DNA from: Planctellipticum variicoloris
GTDB taxonomy: Bacteria; Planctomycetota; Planctomycetia; Planctomycetales; Planctomycetaceae
Reading direction: 5' to 3'
Length of the DNA: 64,000 nt
NCBI RefSeq assembly: GCF_030622045.1
Contig: NZ_CP130886.1
Coordinates: forward strand, 496,001-560,000
Positions 10,793 to 20,490 of this stretch are shown piece by piece (within the stretch, counting starts at the first letter, position 1; every line of letters starts with the position of its first letter). A program made the translations under genes and the position numbers. The notes under the pieces are model-generated. The model did no database searches, had not been told where the DNA came from, and worked only from the letters and a program-made list of their open reading frames with translations.

Positions 10793-11124
10793 ACGGCTAT
10801 TTCCTCGGCCGTCAAACGCTTTCCAGCCCGCTGAAGGGGACGTCGGCGTGCAGCTTCGCGGCGCCCCGACGAACCTGTCAAATTCGCGATTCAGCCCGAT
10901 TGCTTGAATCTCTTCGCGGGATTGGTACGCTGCAGCAGTTTTGCGCGCATTCAACCCTGTCCGGGCGGTCTTCCCCTGGACAGCCCGCCGCCCGTATATC
11001 GACCGGTTGCCGCCTTCCCCAGACGGCATCCGGTCGCTGTTTAACCACCCGCAGCAGAAACCGACGCCCGCCGCAGTGCCGGACCTGACCGGTCCCGGAT
11101 CGCGGTCCGCCGGAGGAACCAACT
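10793..11124 (+). promoter_or_regulatory. Spacer between lpxB and carB with possible promoter
   Basis: No gene is visible here. A weak sigma-70-like promoter is possible at TTGAAT (10904-10909), 16 bases, TACGCT (10926-10931), which would give carB a leader of roughly 190 bases. A good ribosome binding site GGAGG (11112-11116) lies 8 bases before the GTG start of carB and fixes that start. I see no pyrimidine-type attenuator or riboswitch I can name. Confidence 0.35.
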
Positions 11125-14100
11125 GTGCCTCGTCGCGACGATCTGAAGAAGATTCTGATTATCGGTTCCGGCCCCATCGTCATCGGGCAGGCCTGCGAAT
11201 TCGATTACTCCGGAACCCAGGCCTGCAAGGCATTGCGCGAAGAGGGCTACGAGGTCGTTCTGGTCAATTCCAATCCCGCGACGATCATGACCGACCCCGG
11301 GACCGCGGATCGGACCTACATTGAGCCGATTACCTGGGAATATGTCGCCAAAATCCTGGAAGTCGAGAAGCCCTGCGCGGTGCTGCCGACGCTCGGCGGT
11401 CAGACAGGTCTCAACACGGCGATGGAGCTGCACCGCCGCGGAATCCTCGAACGGCTCGGCGTCGAGCTGATCGGCGCCCGGGCTGACGTGATCAAGAAGG
11501 CCGAAGAACGCGATCTGTTCAAACAGGCCATGCTGAAAATCGGCCTCGACGTCTGCAAGAGCCGGGCTGTCCGCAACATGGACCAGGCCTATCAGGCGCT
11601 CGAAGAACTCGGTCTGCCGATGATCATCCGGGCCAGCTTCACGCTCGGGGGGACGGGCGGCGGCGTCGCCTACAACCGCCAGGAATTCGACGAAAAAGTC
11701 CGTAAAGGACTCTCCTTGTCGCCGGTCAGCGAGGTGCTCCTCGAAGAGTCCATCATCGGCTGGAAAGAATACGAGATGGAAGTGATGCGCGACGTTGCCG
11801 ACAACGTCGTCATCATCTGCGCCATCGAAAATTTCGATCCGATGGGGGTCCACACCGGCGACTCGATCACCGTCGCCCCCGCCCAGACGCTGAGCGACAA
11901 AGAGTACCAGCGGATGCGCGACGCGACGATCGCCGTCATGCGGGAAATCGGCGTCGAGACCGGCGGCTCGAATGTGCAGTTCGCGATCGACCCGAAATCG
12001 GGCCGGATGATCGTCGTCGAGATGAATCCCCGCGTCAGCCGTTCCAGTGCGCTCGCGTCCAAGGCGACCGGCTTCCCGATCGCCAAAATCGCCGCCAAAC
12101 TGGCCGTCGGCTACCGGCTCGACGAGCTCGCCAACGACATCACCCGCGAAACGCTGGCCTGCTTCGAACCGACCATCGACTATGTCGTCACCAAGATTCC
12201 CCGCTGGACCTTCGAAAAATTCCCCGAAGCCGACACGGAACTGACCGTCCAGATGAAGTCGGTCGGCGAGACGATGGCCATCGGCCGGACTTTCAAGGAA
12301 TCGCTTCAGAAGGCCCTTCGCGGCCTCGAAATCGGCCACTTCGGGCTCGGAGGCGGCTCAAAGGACTTGTGGGGCGGCGATCGCCAGCCCTCGACCGACG
12401 AAATTGAAAGCAAACTGGCCCGCCCCAACGAGGAACGGATCTTCTACATCCGGTATGCGTTCAAGGCAGGGATGACCATCGAGCACATTCACGAGCTCAC
12501 CCGCATCGACCCGTGGTTCCTGGAGAATATCCGCCAGTTGCTCCTCGCGGAGGACGAAATCAACGCCGTCGGCCGGCTGGACGCCGTTTCGCCGGCGCAG
12601 ATGCGGCGGTTCAAGCAGTACGGATTCTCCGACCGGCAACTCGCCTACTGGTGGGACTCGATCGAACCGGAAGTCCGCGCCCGACGGGTGGAGCTGGGCG
12701 TGATCGCGACGTTCAAGCAGGTCGACACCTGTGCGGCGGAGTTCGAGGCGTACACCCCATACTATTATTCGACGTACGAGTCCGAGGACGAGGCTCCCGG
12801 ACCGCGGACCGACGGTAAGCGGCGCGTCGTCATCCTCGGCGGCGGACCCAACCGGATCGGCCAGGGGATCGAGTTCGACTACTGCTGCTGCCAGGCCTCG
12901 TATGCCCTCCGCGAACTGGGCATCGAGAGCGTGATGGTCAACTCCAACCCCGAAACCGTGTCGACCGACTACGACACATCCGATCTGCTGTTCTTCGAAC
13001 CGCTCACCACCGAAGACGTGCTCAATATTTGCGACCGCCTGCAGCCGGACGGCGTCATCGTCCAGTTCGGCGGCCAGACGCCCCTGAACCTCGCCCGCGG
13101 ACTGGAACGGGCGGGCGTCAAGATCATCGGGACCAGCCCGGCGATGATCGACGCCGCCGAGGACCGCGAGCAGTTCCAGGCGATCCTCAATAAGATCAAC
13201 CTGCGGCAGCCGGAGAACGGGATCGCCGTCGATGTCGCCGGCGCCCGCCAGATCGCCAACCGCATCGGTTATCCCGTGCTCGTCCGTCCCAGCTTCGTGC
13301 TCGGCGGTCGCGCGATGGTAATCTGCTACGACGAAGATCAGGTGCAGCGGTATATGATCGAGGCGGTCTCAGCCTCGCCCGATCGCCCCGTGCTGATCGA
13401 CAAGTTCCTGGAAGACGCCATCGAGGTCGACGTCGACGCCATCTCCGACGGCGAAACGACGCTGGTCGGCGGCGTGATGGAGCACATCGAAGAAGCCGGC
13501 GTTCACTCGGGCGACTCCGCCTGCGTCCTGCCCCCTTACTCGCTGCCCGATTCCGTCGTGCAGGAGATCAAGCAGGCGACGTATGCACTGGCGGCGGAAC
13601 TGCAGGTCTGCGGCCTGATGAACGTGCAATATGCCGTTAAGCATACTGGCGGCGAATACCAGGTCTACGTGCTGGAAGTCAATCCCCGCGCCAGCCGGAC
13701 GTCTCCGTTCGTCTCCAAGGCGACGAACCTTTCCCTGGCCCGCATGGCAGCCAAGGTGATGGTCGGTACGACGCTCAAGGAACAGGGCATCACGACTGAA
13801 GTGACGCCGAAGCACGTTTCGGTCAAGGAAAGCGTCTTCCCGTTCAACCGCTTCGCCGGCGTCGACATCATTCTCGGTCCAGAGATGAAATCGACGGGTG
13901 AGGTGATGGGAATCGCCGACGACTTCCCCGTGGCCTATCTGAAGAGTCAGATCGCGGCGGGAAATGCCTTGCCGCGGACGGGAGCGGTCTTCATCAGCCT
14001 GTGCGGCCCGCACAAATACCAGATCATTCCTTCCGCCCGCCGGCTGAAGGAAATGGGTTTCCGAATCGTGGCCACCTCCGGCACCGCCCGCGTGCTGCGG

Positions 14101-14382
14101 GAAGCCGGCATCGAGGTCGACATCGTCCGCAAGCTGCAGGAAGGCCGGCCGAACCTGCTCGACCTGATGGCCAACTCGGAGATCCAGTTTATCTTCAACA
14201 CGCCCAGCGGCAAGGGGCCGCGGACCGACGAAGGCCGGATCCGCGCCGCCGCCGTGATCAACGGCGTCCCGTGCGCCACCACGCTGCCGGGCTGCATCGC
14301 GGTGGTCCAGGCACTGGAAGCCCTCGCCCGCCAGCCCGAACCGCAGGTCTGCACCTTGCAGGACTGGGCGAAGAAGGGGTAG
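11125..14382 (+). CDS. carB: Carbamoyl-phosphate synthase large subunit
   Basis: Makes carbamoyl phosphate from bicarbonate, two ATP and ammonia delivered by the small subunit CarA, for arginine and pyrimidine synthesis. Product of 1085 residues (E. coli 1073), GTG start with GGAGG 8 bases upstream. The two homologous halves are clear: each opens with a GSGP or GGGPNRIGQ nucleotide-binding loop (near residues 15 and 572) and carries an EVNPR/EMNPR ATP-grasp signature. The C-terminal allosteric MGS-like domain (about 945-1085) contains the [17 protein letters not shown] pattern. carA is not adjacent, so the subunits are encoded separately. It converges with the BlaR-like gene 80 bases downstream; an 8-base inverted repeat with a long loop (14403-14443) lies between them. 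Confidence 0.98.
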   Translation: MPRRDDLKKILIIGSGPIVIGQACEFDYSGTQACKALREEGYEVVLVNSNPATIMTDPGTADRTYIEPITWEYVAKILEVEKPCAVLPTLGGQTGLNTAMELHRRGILERLGVELIGARADVIKKAEERDLFKQAMLKIGLDVCKSRAVRNMDQAYQALEELGLPMIIRASFTLGGTGGGVAYNRQEFDEKVRKGLSLSPVSEVLLEESIIGWKEYEMEVMRDVADNVVIICAIENFDPMGVHTGDSITVAPAQTLSDKEYQRMRDATIAVMREIGVETGGSNVQFAIDPKSGRMIVVEMNPRVSRSSALASKATGFPIAKIAAKLAVGYRLDELANDITRETLACFEPTIDYVVTKIPRWTFEKFPEADTELTVQMKSVGETMAIGRTFKESLQKALRGLEIGHFGLGGGSKDLWGGDRQPSTDEIESKLARPNEERIFYIRYAFKAGMTIEHIHELTRIDPWFLENIRQLLLAEDEINAVGRLDAVSPAQMRRFKQYGFSDRQLAYWWDSIEPEVRARRVELGVIATFKQVDTCAAEFEAYTPYYYSTYESEDEAPGPRTDGKRRVVILGGGPNRIGQGIEFDYCCCQASYALRELGIESVMVNSNPETVSTDYDTSDLLFFEPLTTEDVLNICDRLQPDGVIVQFGGQTPLNLARGLERAGVKIIGTSPAMIDAAEDREQFQAILNKINLRQPENGIAVDVAGARQIANRIGYPVLVRPSFVLGGRAMVICYDEDQVQRYMIEAVSASPDRPVLIDKFLEDAIEVDVDAISDGETTLVGGVMEHIEEAGVHSGDSACVLPPYSLPDSVVQEIKQATYALAAELQVCGLMNVQYAVKHTGGEYQVYVLEVNPRASRTSPFVSKATNLSLARMAAKVMVGTTLKEQGITTEVTPKHVSVKESVFPFNRFAGVDIILGPEMKSTGEVMGIADDFPVAYLKSQIAAGNALPRTGAVFISLCGPHKYQIIPSARRLKEMGFRIVATSGTARVLREAGIEVDIVRKLQEGRPNLLDLMANSEIQFIFNTPSGKGPRTDEGRIRAAAVINGVPCATTLPGCIAVVQALEALARQPEPQVCTLQDWAKKG

Positions 14383-14462
14383 GACTCGGTGACATGCTTG
14401 CCCGGGACCGCAAGAATTTCACCCGTCGCCGATTCCGGTCCCGACTTCGCAGGCCCTCCAGG

Positions 14463-17400
14463 CTACTTGCCAAGAAGACTGTCGATCTGCTCCTTGGTCC
14501 CTTCGAAATCGTCGGCGTGCAGCAGCGATGCGACATTGCCCCGCTTGTCGATCAGCAGCGTGGTCGGACAACGGGTGACGCCGTAGTCCGCCATGACCCT
14601 CCCCTGGATCGGGCTTTCGATTCCTTCAAATTCCGTCCGACTCCTGTCGACCAGGGCGACGCGGAAGGGGAGATCCTGCCCGCCCCAGAGTTCCGACTGC
14701 GGAAGCTGGTCCAGCCAGAAGTGGTTGAAGACGCCGATGATGACAACTTCTGTTTCGGGATAGGACGCGCGGAGCTTCTTGAGCGTGGGAATCGAAGTAT
14801 TCCAGCCGTGATCCGAACGATCCCAGAACGCCAGAATGACCACGCGGTCCCGCAGATCGACCATCCGGACGGCGTCGCCGAAACGCCATTCCTCGACGCT
14901 GCGCAGCTCGGGGGCCGGCTGGCCCAGCAGCTTGGCCAGGGGAGAGGGACGCAGGCGAATCGCAGGAAGCGTCGGTGGCGGGCCGTCGGGTTTCACGGTG
15001 AAGTTCACCGTTTCCGGGATTGCGAGCGGGTGGGTGATCTTCAGGGCGAAGTCACCGGGAGGCAGTTGGAGAGCAAACGGGCTCGTCACCGAATCGCGGT
15101 ACACGACCGATCGACGCCTTGACTCCAGACGGAACGAAATCGTTTCGTCAGTCGGTGGAAGGGCTTCAGTCGATACGGAGACGGCGACTTCTTGCAGGGG
15201 GGCCATGCGAAGCGTCGTTTCCGGAGATTTCGAATCGGCATGCAGTAGGCCGATCGCTCCTTCTCGCTGGACTGCATCAATGGCGACGATCATGGCTTCC
15301 GTGTCATACTCGCCGAACAGAGAATTGCCGCCTGGAAGATCGATGTGCCCTTCTGCGTCGGTGGCGGGATAGTTTCCCGACGTTCGTAGTCGCCCCTCCA
15401 GGCCGTCTCGATCGCCGGCCAGTTCGTAGAAGTTCAACGACAGGGGATGGTCGGTATTAAGTCGGATCTGCTGCCCGGCCGCCGGCAGGCCTGAACTGTC
15501 GAGGATCTTGACACGAAACGTCCGGTTTTTCATCTGTGACGTGATGGATCGACGATCGGGTTCCCCGCGCAATTCAACGCCTTCCAGAACTTGCCCCTCC
15601 TTCAGATCCACTTCTACAACGGTCCCGCGCGGTTTCAATTGAATCCGCTGCCGTCCCGGGCGGATAAACTTCAGCTCGAACGAGCCATCCTCCTTCACTT
15701 TAACGGTCGGATCGTAATAGCGGTTCTCGCGCAGATCGGCCGCCTGCGCGGTGACCTCGCGATCGCCGACGATGCGGTCGCCGTCGATCACCAATCGTCC
15801 GCGAACCGTCGCCGGGCGGCTGAGCTTGAAGTCGAAATTGTCGAACGACTGCCCCGGCTTCGTCCGGAGCGGATCGGAAACCGTATTCGCCCAGTTCCGC
15901 CACTCGGAGTAATCGCCGTCGTGCGCCATCAGGTTGTATTGAAATCCGTTGCCGGCCGGCATGACCACCCGATAGCTGCCGTCGCTGCCGGTCCGGGTGC
16001 TGTAGCGGGTGTCGCCGGTCAGCGAGTTGCCGGAACCAGTCTTCGCCGGTGCGACCGTGGCCCCTTCCACCGGCTTGCCGTCCGGATCGTAAACGTGGCC
16101 GCTGAAGGTGACTCCGCGCTCGACTTCGATCGTGACCGGCGGCATCCCGACCGACAGGTTGAACGTCAGGTCGTCGAAATTGCGCTGCCGGCCGTCGCGT
16201 TCGATCTCGCGTCGCTGGTGCTCGTGGACCGCGTCCGTCGACCACCAGCGGCCCAGGATTCCGTGCCGGTAGCAAGGCGTTTCGCTGCAGGATTCCGGCT
16301 CGCCCTGGCCGACATTGAATTCAAATTCGCCCGGCAGCAAGCCGTCGATCACAATTTTGCCCTCTGCGTCGGACACGCCGAGGACGCTGGCGTCGAAACA
16401 CTTCCACAACACGACTTTCTCGACGGGCTGTCGCGTTGTGGCGTCGACCACACGAGCTTCGAAGCGCACGGCGGGCTTGAGACCGATGTCCAGCGGCTTC
16501 GCTTCCCCGTGGGCCACTTCGAGCCCGGTGGTGCGGGAGACGCCGACGCCGGGGACGCTCACCTGAATGTCGTACGTGTCCGGGAAGACGTACATGCGAT
16601 ACTTGCCGGCGGAATCGGTCGTCGTCAGCGTCGTCGGACCGGGGATGACGGCGTGAAGCGTATGTTTTTCCCCTTGCACGCCCTTGATCGTTGCCCTGGC
16701 AACCGGTTTACCGGCCGAGTCTCGCACCGTCCCTTCGATCCAGGTCTTCTTGTCGAGACGCATCAGGGCGAATTCGCCGACGGGCCATTCCGTGAGATGC
16801 ATCGGTGAATAGCCCGGTTTGCTGTAGCGGATTTCGACGTTCGGGTCGTCGTCGCCGACCTTCAGACGGAATGCACCATTGGCGTCGGTCGTTGTTTCGT
16901 TGCCGGCCTGGAACGTCCACGCGTCAACCTGCACGCCCGCGAGGGGCTGGAACTGCTCGTCGAAGACGATCCCGGCGAGTTCGCCCGGCTGCATGTCGCG
17001 AAACTTGTCCTGCGACAACGCCGTCAGCTTCGTGACCATCTCCTGGAGCTTGGCGTTCTCGGCCTGGTCCGGCTCTGTCGTTCCGGCGGGCGGGCTTTCC
17101 GGAGCGACCGGCGGCATGGATGCGGACTCAGTTGCGACGGGCTCTGCAGGCGAGCTCGGGGCCGGCGAAGCTGGCGGTTCGTCCGACGCACGCACCAGCG
17201 ACAGCGACACCGTGGCCGCAACGGCCGCCAGGAGAGTGGCGGCGACCGCGCCCCCCGTCACGACGCGGCGGTTCTGGTGCGGATCGAGAATGGTGCGCAG
17301 CCGGCCTTCGAGCCGGGGCGCGTCGGCCATCGCGAGAGCAACCGATGCCGCGCCGGCCGGGCAAAGATTCGCGGTCAGCTCCAGCAGAAGTGCGGCGTAG

Positions 17401-18275
17401 TCGCTCGGCTTCATGTCGCGGCGCAGGACGTAGTCGTCGCAGGCTCGTTCGCGTTCGACACGCATCTGGCTGACGGCCCACCAGGCCAGCGGATTGAACC
17501 AGTAAGCGGCTCTCGCCAGTTGCCCGACGACCATGCTCAATGGGTCGCGGCGACGCAGATGCGCCAGTTCGTGCAGCAGCACCGCCTGCAGGTGACCGGC
17601 TTCCCAGGCGTTGGCGGCGTCCGGCAGGAGCAGATGGCCGCGCAAGACTCCCCAGACCATCGGCATGGCGTTGCCGGGACTCACGTGCAGCACCGGCGGC
17701 GTCATCCGCAGCTCGCCGGCCGCTGCAGTCAGGGCGTCGTGCAGCACTCCGCAGCGGACGGCAGGAAACGTCCCGCGGAGCCGGAAACCGGCCCAGGTTC
17801 CGACAACGAGCGGAAGCAGCATCAGTCCGGCTCCGATGCCCCACACCGTCAGGAGGAGAGATCCGGATGAAAGCGCAGCACGGTGGTTCGGTTCCACACG
17901 TTCCGCCGGCCTTTCTGCGATCAATCCTGGAGCGCCGGGCATGGGGAGCAAGTCCCCCTCGTCGTCGACCAGGAGCTGAGCACGCGGTCGCATCTTCAGG
18001 GGTCTTGCAGCGCCGGCCTGTTCGGTCGCAGTTGCAAGTTCTCGCGATTCGGGAGCGGCGGGAACCCAGGCCGACGCGTCTGCGGGGAGATGCCAGATGA
18101 AGGCTGGAGGCAGCAGCATGGCCAAGGCCGGGAGCGCGAGCAGCATTGCCAGCGAGACGACCCAGAGGAAGTGCCGGGTCGACGCAGATGCGCTGCGCAG
18201 AACCGAGCACGCGATCGCGGTCATCAAGAGGAGCAGAACGCTCTTTGCTGCAGCATCGGCCAGAAGCGATTCCAT
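14463..18275 (-). CDS. BlaR1-like M56 peptidase fused to beta-sandwich repeats and a cysteine-less thioredoxin domain
   Basis: Product of 1270 residues. Membrane helices near 10-27 and 37-57, plus a hydrophobic stretch at 140-160, precede the M56 zinc motif HELAH (235-239) and the downstream glutamate in ERACDDYVL (277). A further helix spans about 342-362, followed by a Pro/Ala/Glu linker (365-410). From about 420 to 1090 come several carboxypeptidase-regulatory-like beta-sandwich units (openings such as LAGIVFDEQFQPLAGVQV and FSGHVYDPDGKPVEGATV). Residues 1111-1270 form a TlpA/AhpC-like thioredoxin fold with its cis-proline in RCPTT (1235-1239), but the active-site segment reads AFWDRSDHGW (1149-1158), so no CxxC is present. 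It follows the BlaI-like gene by 78 bases and shares its promoter. By analogy with BlaR1 it should cleave or inactivate that repressor on sensing an envelope signal; this is inference. Confidence 0.9.
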   Translation of the reverse strand: MESLLADAAAKSVLLLLMTAIACSVLRSASASTRHFLWVVSLAMLLALPALAMLLPPAFIWHLPADASAWVPAAPESRELATATEQAGAARPLKMRPRAQLLVDDEGDLLPMPGAPGLIAERPAERVEPNHRAALSSGSLLLTVWGIGAGLMLLPLVVGTWAGFRLRGTFPAVRCGVLHDALTAAAGELRMTPPVLHVSPGNAMPMVWGVLRGHLLLPDAANAWEAGHLQAVLLHELAHLRRRDPLSMVVGQLARAAYWFNPLAWWAVSQMRVERERACDDYVLRRDMKPSDYAALLLELTANLCPAGAASVALAMADAPRLEGRLRTILDPHQNRRVVTGGAVAATLLAAVAATVSLSLVRASDEPPASPAPSSPAEPVATESASMPPVAPESPPAGTTEPDQAENAKLQEMVTKLTALSQDKFRDMQPGELAGIVFDEQFQPLAGVQVDAWTFQAGNETTTDANGAFRLKVGDDDPNVEIRYSKPGYSPMHLTEWPVGEFALMRLDKKTWIEGTVRDSAGKPVARATIKGVQGEKHTLHAVIPGPTTLTTTDSAGKYRMYVFPDTYDIQVSVPGVGVSRTTGLEVAHGEAKPLDIGLKPAVRFEARVVDATTRQPVEKVVLWKCFDASVLGVSDAEGKIVIDGLLPGEFEFNVGQGEPESCSETPCYRHGILGRWWSTDAVHEHQRREIERDGRQRNFDDLTFNLSVGMPPVTIEVERGVTFSGHVYDPDGKPVEGATVAPAKTGSGNSLTGDTRYSTRTGSDGSYRVVMPAGNGFQYNLMAHDGDYSEWRNWANTVSDPLRTKPGQSFDNFDFKLSRPATVRGRLVIDGDRIVGDREVTAQAADLRENRYYDPTVKVKEDGSFELKFIRPGRQRIQLKPRGTVVEVDLKEGQVLEGVELRGEPDRRSITSQMKNRTFRVKILDSSGLPAAGQQIRLNTDHPLSLNFYELAGDRDGLEGRLRTSGNYPATDAEGHIDLPGGNSLFGEYDTEAMIVAIDAVQREGAIGLLHADSKSPETTLRMAPLQEVAVSVSTEALPPTDETISFRLESRRRSVVYRDSVTSPFALQLPPGDFALKITHPLAIPETVNFTVKPDGPPPTLPAIRLRPSPLAKLLGQPAPELRSVEEWRFGDAVRMVDLRDRVVILAFWDRSDHGWNTSIPTLKKLRASYPETEVVIIGVFNHFWLDQLPQSELWGGQDLPFRVALVDRSRTEFEGIESPIQGRVMADYGVTRCPTTLLIDKRGNVASLLHADDFEGTKEQIDSLLGK

Positions 18276-18353
18276 TGCACATCCCTGCTCATGGTGAAAG
18301 AACGACCGGGGTGCCGACTGGCAAAGCGAGTTGTGAAAGCTGTCGCTGGAGGC

Positions 18354-18734
18354 TCAGCGTCCGCCGGCTCGGGCTTGCTGGATCAGCTCCTGCATCCTCT
18401 GGAGCTGCTCGTCGGTGAGCGTTTCCTTGCTGGCGAAGTGCGAGGCGAGGGCTTCGTCCATCGCACCGCCGAAAAAGACATTCAGCACGTGCTGCAGGGC
18501 GTTGGTTCCCGCGCGGGCCTTCGACTGCTTCGGCAGATAGACGACTTCGCGTCCCTGCGTGCGGCGACGCAGATGCCCCTTTTCTTCGAGGATCTGCAGC
18601 ATCCGCCGCACAGCCATGTCGGTAGGCGGGTCGGGCAACCCCTCCCGGATCTGGCGCACTGTCGCTTCGCCTCTGGCGAAGATGATGTCCATGATCTGAC
18701 TCTCCCGGCGCGAATGGGGAGCAGGCGTTGTCAT
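18354..18734 (-). CDS. BlaI/MecI/CopY-family repressor
   Basis: Product of 126 residues, the normal size for BlaI/MecI. The winged helix covers about 5-80: SRRESQIMDIIFARGEATVR, then DMAVRRMLQILEEKGHLRRR as recognition helix and start of the wing. The C-terminal 40 residues are helical and should form the dimer. BlaI proteins repress their own operon and are removed when the cognate BlaR peptidase is triggered; the BlaR-like gene lies directly downstream. Two operator-like palindromes and a sigma-70 promoter sit just upstream at 18772-18830, so autorepression is strongly suggested. No beta-lactamase or penicillin-binding protein gene is nearby, so the regulated stress is unknown. Confidence 0.93.
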   Translation of the reverse strand: MTTPAPHSRRESQIMDIIFARGEATVRQIREGLPDPPTDMAVRRMLQILEEKGHLRRRTQGREVVYLPKQSKARAGTNALQHVLNVFFGGAMDEALASHFASKETLTDEQLQRMQELIQQARAGGR

Positions 18735-18771
18735 GACGGGAATCCCACGTTCGGTGAGCAGATTCGGCGAG

Positions 18772-18830
18772 CGCTAATTTATTAGCGGAGATGGCAGTTC
18801 CCGTCAAGATCGTTCGCTAAAATTTTAGCG
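18772..18830 (-). promoter_or_regulatory. Promoter with two operator palindromes for the blaI-blaR pair
   Basis: On the minus strand a -35 TTGACG (18807-18802) is followed after exactly 17 bases by a -10 TAATAA (18784-18779). Two palindromes frame it: CGCTAAAATTTTAGCG (18815-18830, perfect 16 bases) and CGCTAATTTATTAGCG (18772-18787, 7-base arms around TT). Their starts are 43 bases apart, about four helical turns, and the downstream palindrome covers the -10. Repressor bound there would block RNA polymerase. The blaI ATG (18734) lies about 38 bases past the expected transcription start. Confidence 0.8.
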
Positions 18831-18924
18831 ACTGAGGGCGGGGATTCGATTTGCCGACTTCTGCATCCTGACCGCCGCAATCTTCGCGACGTCGATTGAC
18901 GCCGACGGGGGGCCTCGGCGAGCT

Positions 18925-19515
18925 TCATTCGCACGGCGATCCTGCGACATCCGCCAACCCCTCCGCCTCCCGCTCCAGCAGCCACCGTTTCAGATCCACC
19001 CCCCGCGGAGCGGAAAATCCGCCCAACCTCCCGCCGGAGGCTACCACGCGGTGGCAGGGAATCAGAATCGGAATCCGGTTCGACGCCATCACGCCTCCCA
19101 CCCCGCGGGCCGCCCGCGGGGTGCCCGCCCGGCGAGCGATCTCGGCATACGTGGCCGTCTGGCCATAGGGAATGGCGCGAACCGCTTTGCGCACGGCCAC
19201 TTGAAATGCCGTGCTCTCCGGAAGATCCAGTTTAATGTCGGCGAAGTCATCGACAGCGCCGTGGAAATAAGCCTGCAGGCGGGCCGCCAGTTCCGGCGCC
19301 CAGTCGGACTGCCGCCAACTGTCGCCATACATCGACGCCGCCTGATCAATGACCGTTTGCCGATCCGCGTGCCCCAGCATCAGCCCACAGACCCGGCCAT
19401 TCCGGCCAGCCAGCCCCAGCCAGCCGCTGGCGGTCGAAAAAACGCAAAACTGGACTTCTTCGCGATTTCCCGCCGACTTTTGACCGATCGACTCGCGGGC
19501 GACTCTTTGACCCAT
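18925..19515 (-). CDS. ogt: Methylated-DNA--protein-cysteine methyltransferase
   Basis: Removes the methyl group from O6-methylguanine in DNA by transferring it irreversibly to its own cysteine. Product of 196 residues. The methyl-acceptor motif IPCHRVV has Cys154, and the DNA-binding helix-turn-helix lies just before it (YGQTATYAEIARRAGTPRAA with RGVGGVMASNRIP). An N-terminal domain of about 90 residues precedes the alkyltransferase domain, as in Ogt/MGMT; no Ada-type DNA-binding or zinc-cysteine domain is present. The gene stands alone upstream of the blaI promoter and on the same strand. The start at 19515 leaves about 20 residues before the first likely strand, so a slightly later start is possible. 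Confidence 0.93.
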   Translation of the reverse strand: MGQRVARESIGQKSAGNREEVQFCVFSTASGWLGLAGRNGRVCGLMLGHADRQTVIDQAASMYGDSWRQSDWAPELAARLQAYFHGAVDDFADIKLDLPESTAFQVAVRKAVRAIPYGQTATYAEIARRAGTPRAARGVGGVMASNRIPILIPCHRVVASGGRLGGFSAPRGVDLKRWLLEREAEGLADVAGSPCE

Positions 19516-19607
19516 GACCGAACCCCCTATAGAATATGCAAGATGGCCGCAGGCGGTTTCCGTGTGCGGTCGTGGCCTGAGGAGGGCCGTCGCTGGTGAC
19601 CAGTGCT

Positions 19608-19675
19608 GACGTGAGCCGTGCAGCGGACAAGTCCCGGAAGACTTCCGGGCGGAGTCGTTGCCGTCACGTCTTTCT
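19608..19675 (+). promoter_or_regulatory. Foldable leader upstream of the gene at 19694
   Basis: An outer helix GACGTGA (19608-19614) / TCACGTC (19664-19670) encloses a hairpin CCCGGAA (19633-19639) / TTCCGGG (19643-19649). An alternative, mutually exclusive stem AAGTC (19629-19633) / GACTT (19640-19644) overlaps it. The outer helix is followed by a T-rich run (19670-19681) and then the AAGGA ribosome binding site. This could be a cis-acting RNA or an attenuator; it matches no riboswitch class I can name. Confidence 0.35.
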
Positions 19676-19693
19676 TTATTTAAGGATGCTGCG

Positions 19694-20437
19694 ATGTACG
19701 CCTACGCGTCGCTGGCGGACGACTTCTACGTCAACATGACTCTCAACACGGAGATGGCACTCCCCGCCGGTCGCGAAACCATTCTCAGCTTCTTCGAACG
19801 CGTCCAGAAAAAATACCCCTCGCTCCGCAATTTTTACACCCGCGACAACGGCGATTTCGTTCTCGAAGAGGACAAGGAGCAGGTTCAGCAGCGGTGGATT
19901 TCGCTCGAACCCCGCCGGATCTGCAGCGGGCATATCAACCCCGATAATCCCGACGAATCCTTCGAGCAGCACTCGCTGCTGCTCGAACTCGTTCCGTACA
20001 TGCTCTCCGTCAGCCCGCTCGACTGCGAAGCCCTCGACTACATGCTCGGCTTCGACTTCTCCTACCGCGGCAACCACGACGCGCTCGTCGCCGAGGCGCT
20101 CGGCGTCAATCACTCGCTCGAAGGATTAATCAACGTCCCCGGTTCGCAGCTCCTCAATTACGAGCCCTCGATCACCATCAGTCTCGACGACACCTGCCGG
20201 CGCCAGGCGCGGCTGATGATCGAAACGCGAACCAACGCCTACCAGGTCCGCCGGGGCGAATTCCCCGAAGAGCAGATCAGCGTCTACTTCACCGTCCGCC
20301 AGTACGGCAGCCTCGATTCTTCCAAATCCTACGCCGCCACCCTCCAGGAGCTGCGCAACTCCTGCGAAGAGCTGATGGAACAGTCCGTCATCGAACAGGT
20401 GCTGCGCCCGCTCCAGCAAGCCACCTCGGCCCGCTGA
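19694..20437 (+). CDS. Conserved hypothetical protein, 247 residues
   Basis: I place the start at the ATG at 19694 (MYAYASLADDFYVNMTLNTE), preceded by AAGGA at 19682-19686; an in-frame ATG 36 bases upstream adds an unconvincing extension inside the leader structure. The protein is acidic and soluble, without signal peptide or membrane segment. It contains a FFERVQKKYPSLRNFYTRD helix, an LDYMLGFDFSYRGNHD stretch and a late QISVYFTVRQYGSLDSSK strand region. I do not recognise a catalytic motif or named domain. It lies 53 bases upstream of the aminotransferase on the same strand, so the two may be co-transcribed. Function unknown. Confidence 0.8.
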   Translation: MYAYASLADDFYVNMTLNTEMALPAGRETILSFFERVQKKYPSLRNFYTRDNGDFVLEEDKEQVQQRWISLEPRRICSGHINPDNPDESFEQHSLLLELVPYMLSVSPLDCEALDYMLGFDFSYRGNHDALVAEALGVNHSLEGLINVPGSQLLNYEPSITISLDDTCRRQARLMIETRTNAYQVRRGEFPEEQISVYFTVRQYGSLDSSKSYAATLQELRNSCEELMEQSVIEQVLRPLQQATSAR

Positions 20438-20490
20438 CCGCCGCATATTCCTCCCTCCGAAGCCGCTCCCCGACGCCCAAGGATTTCTGC

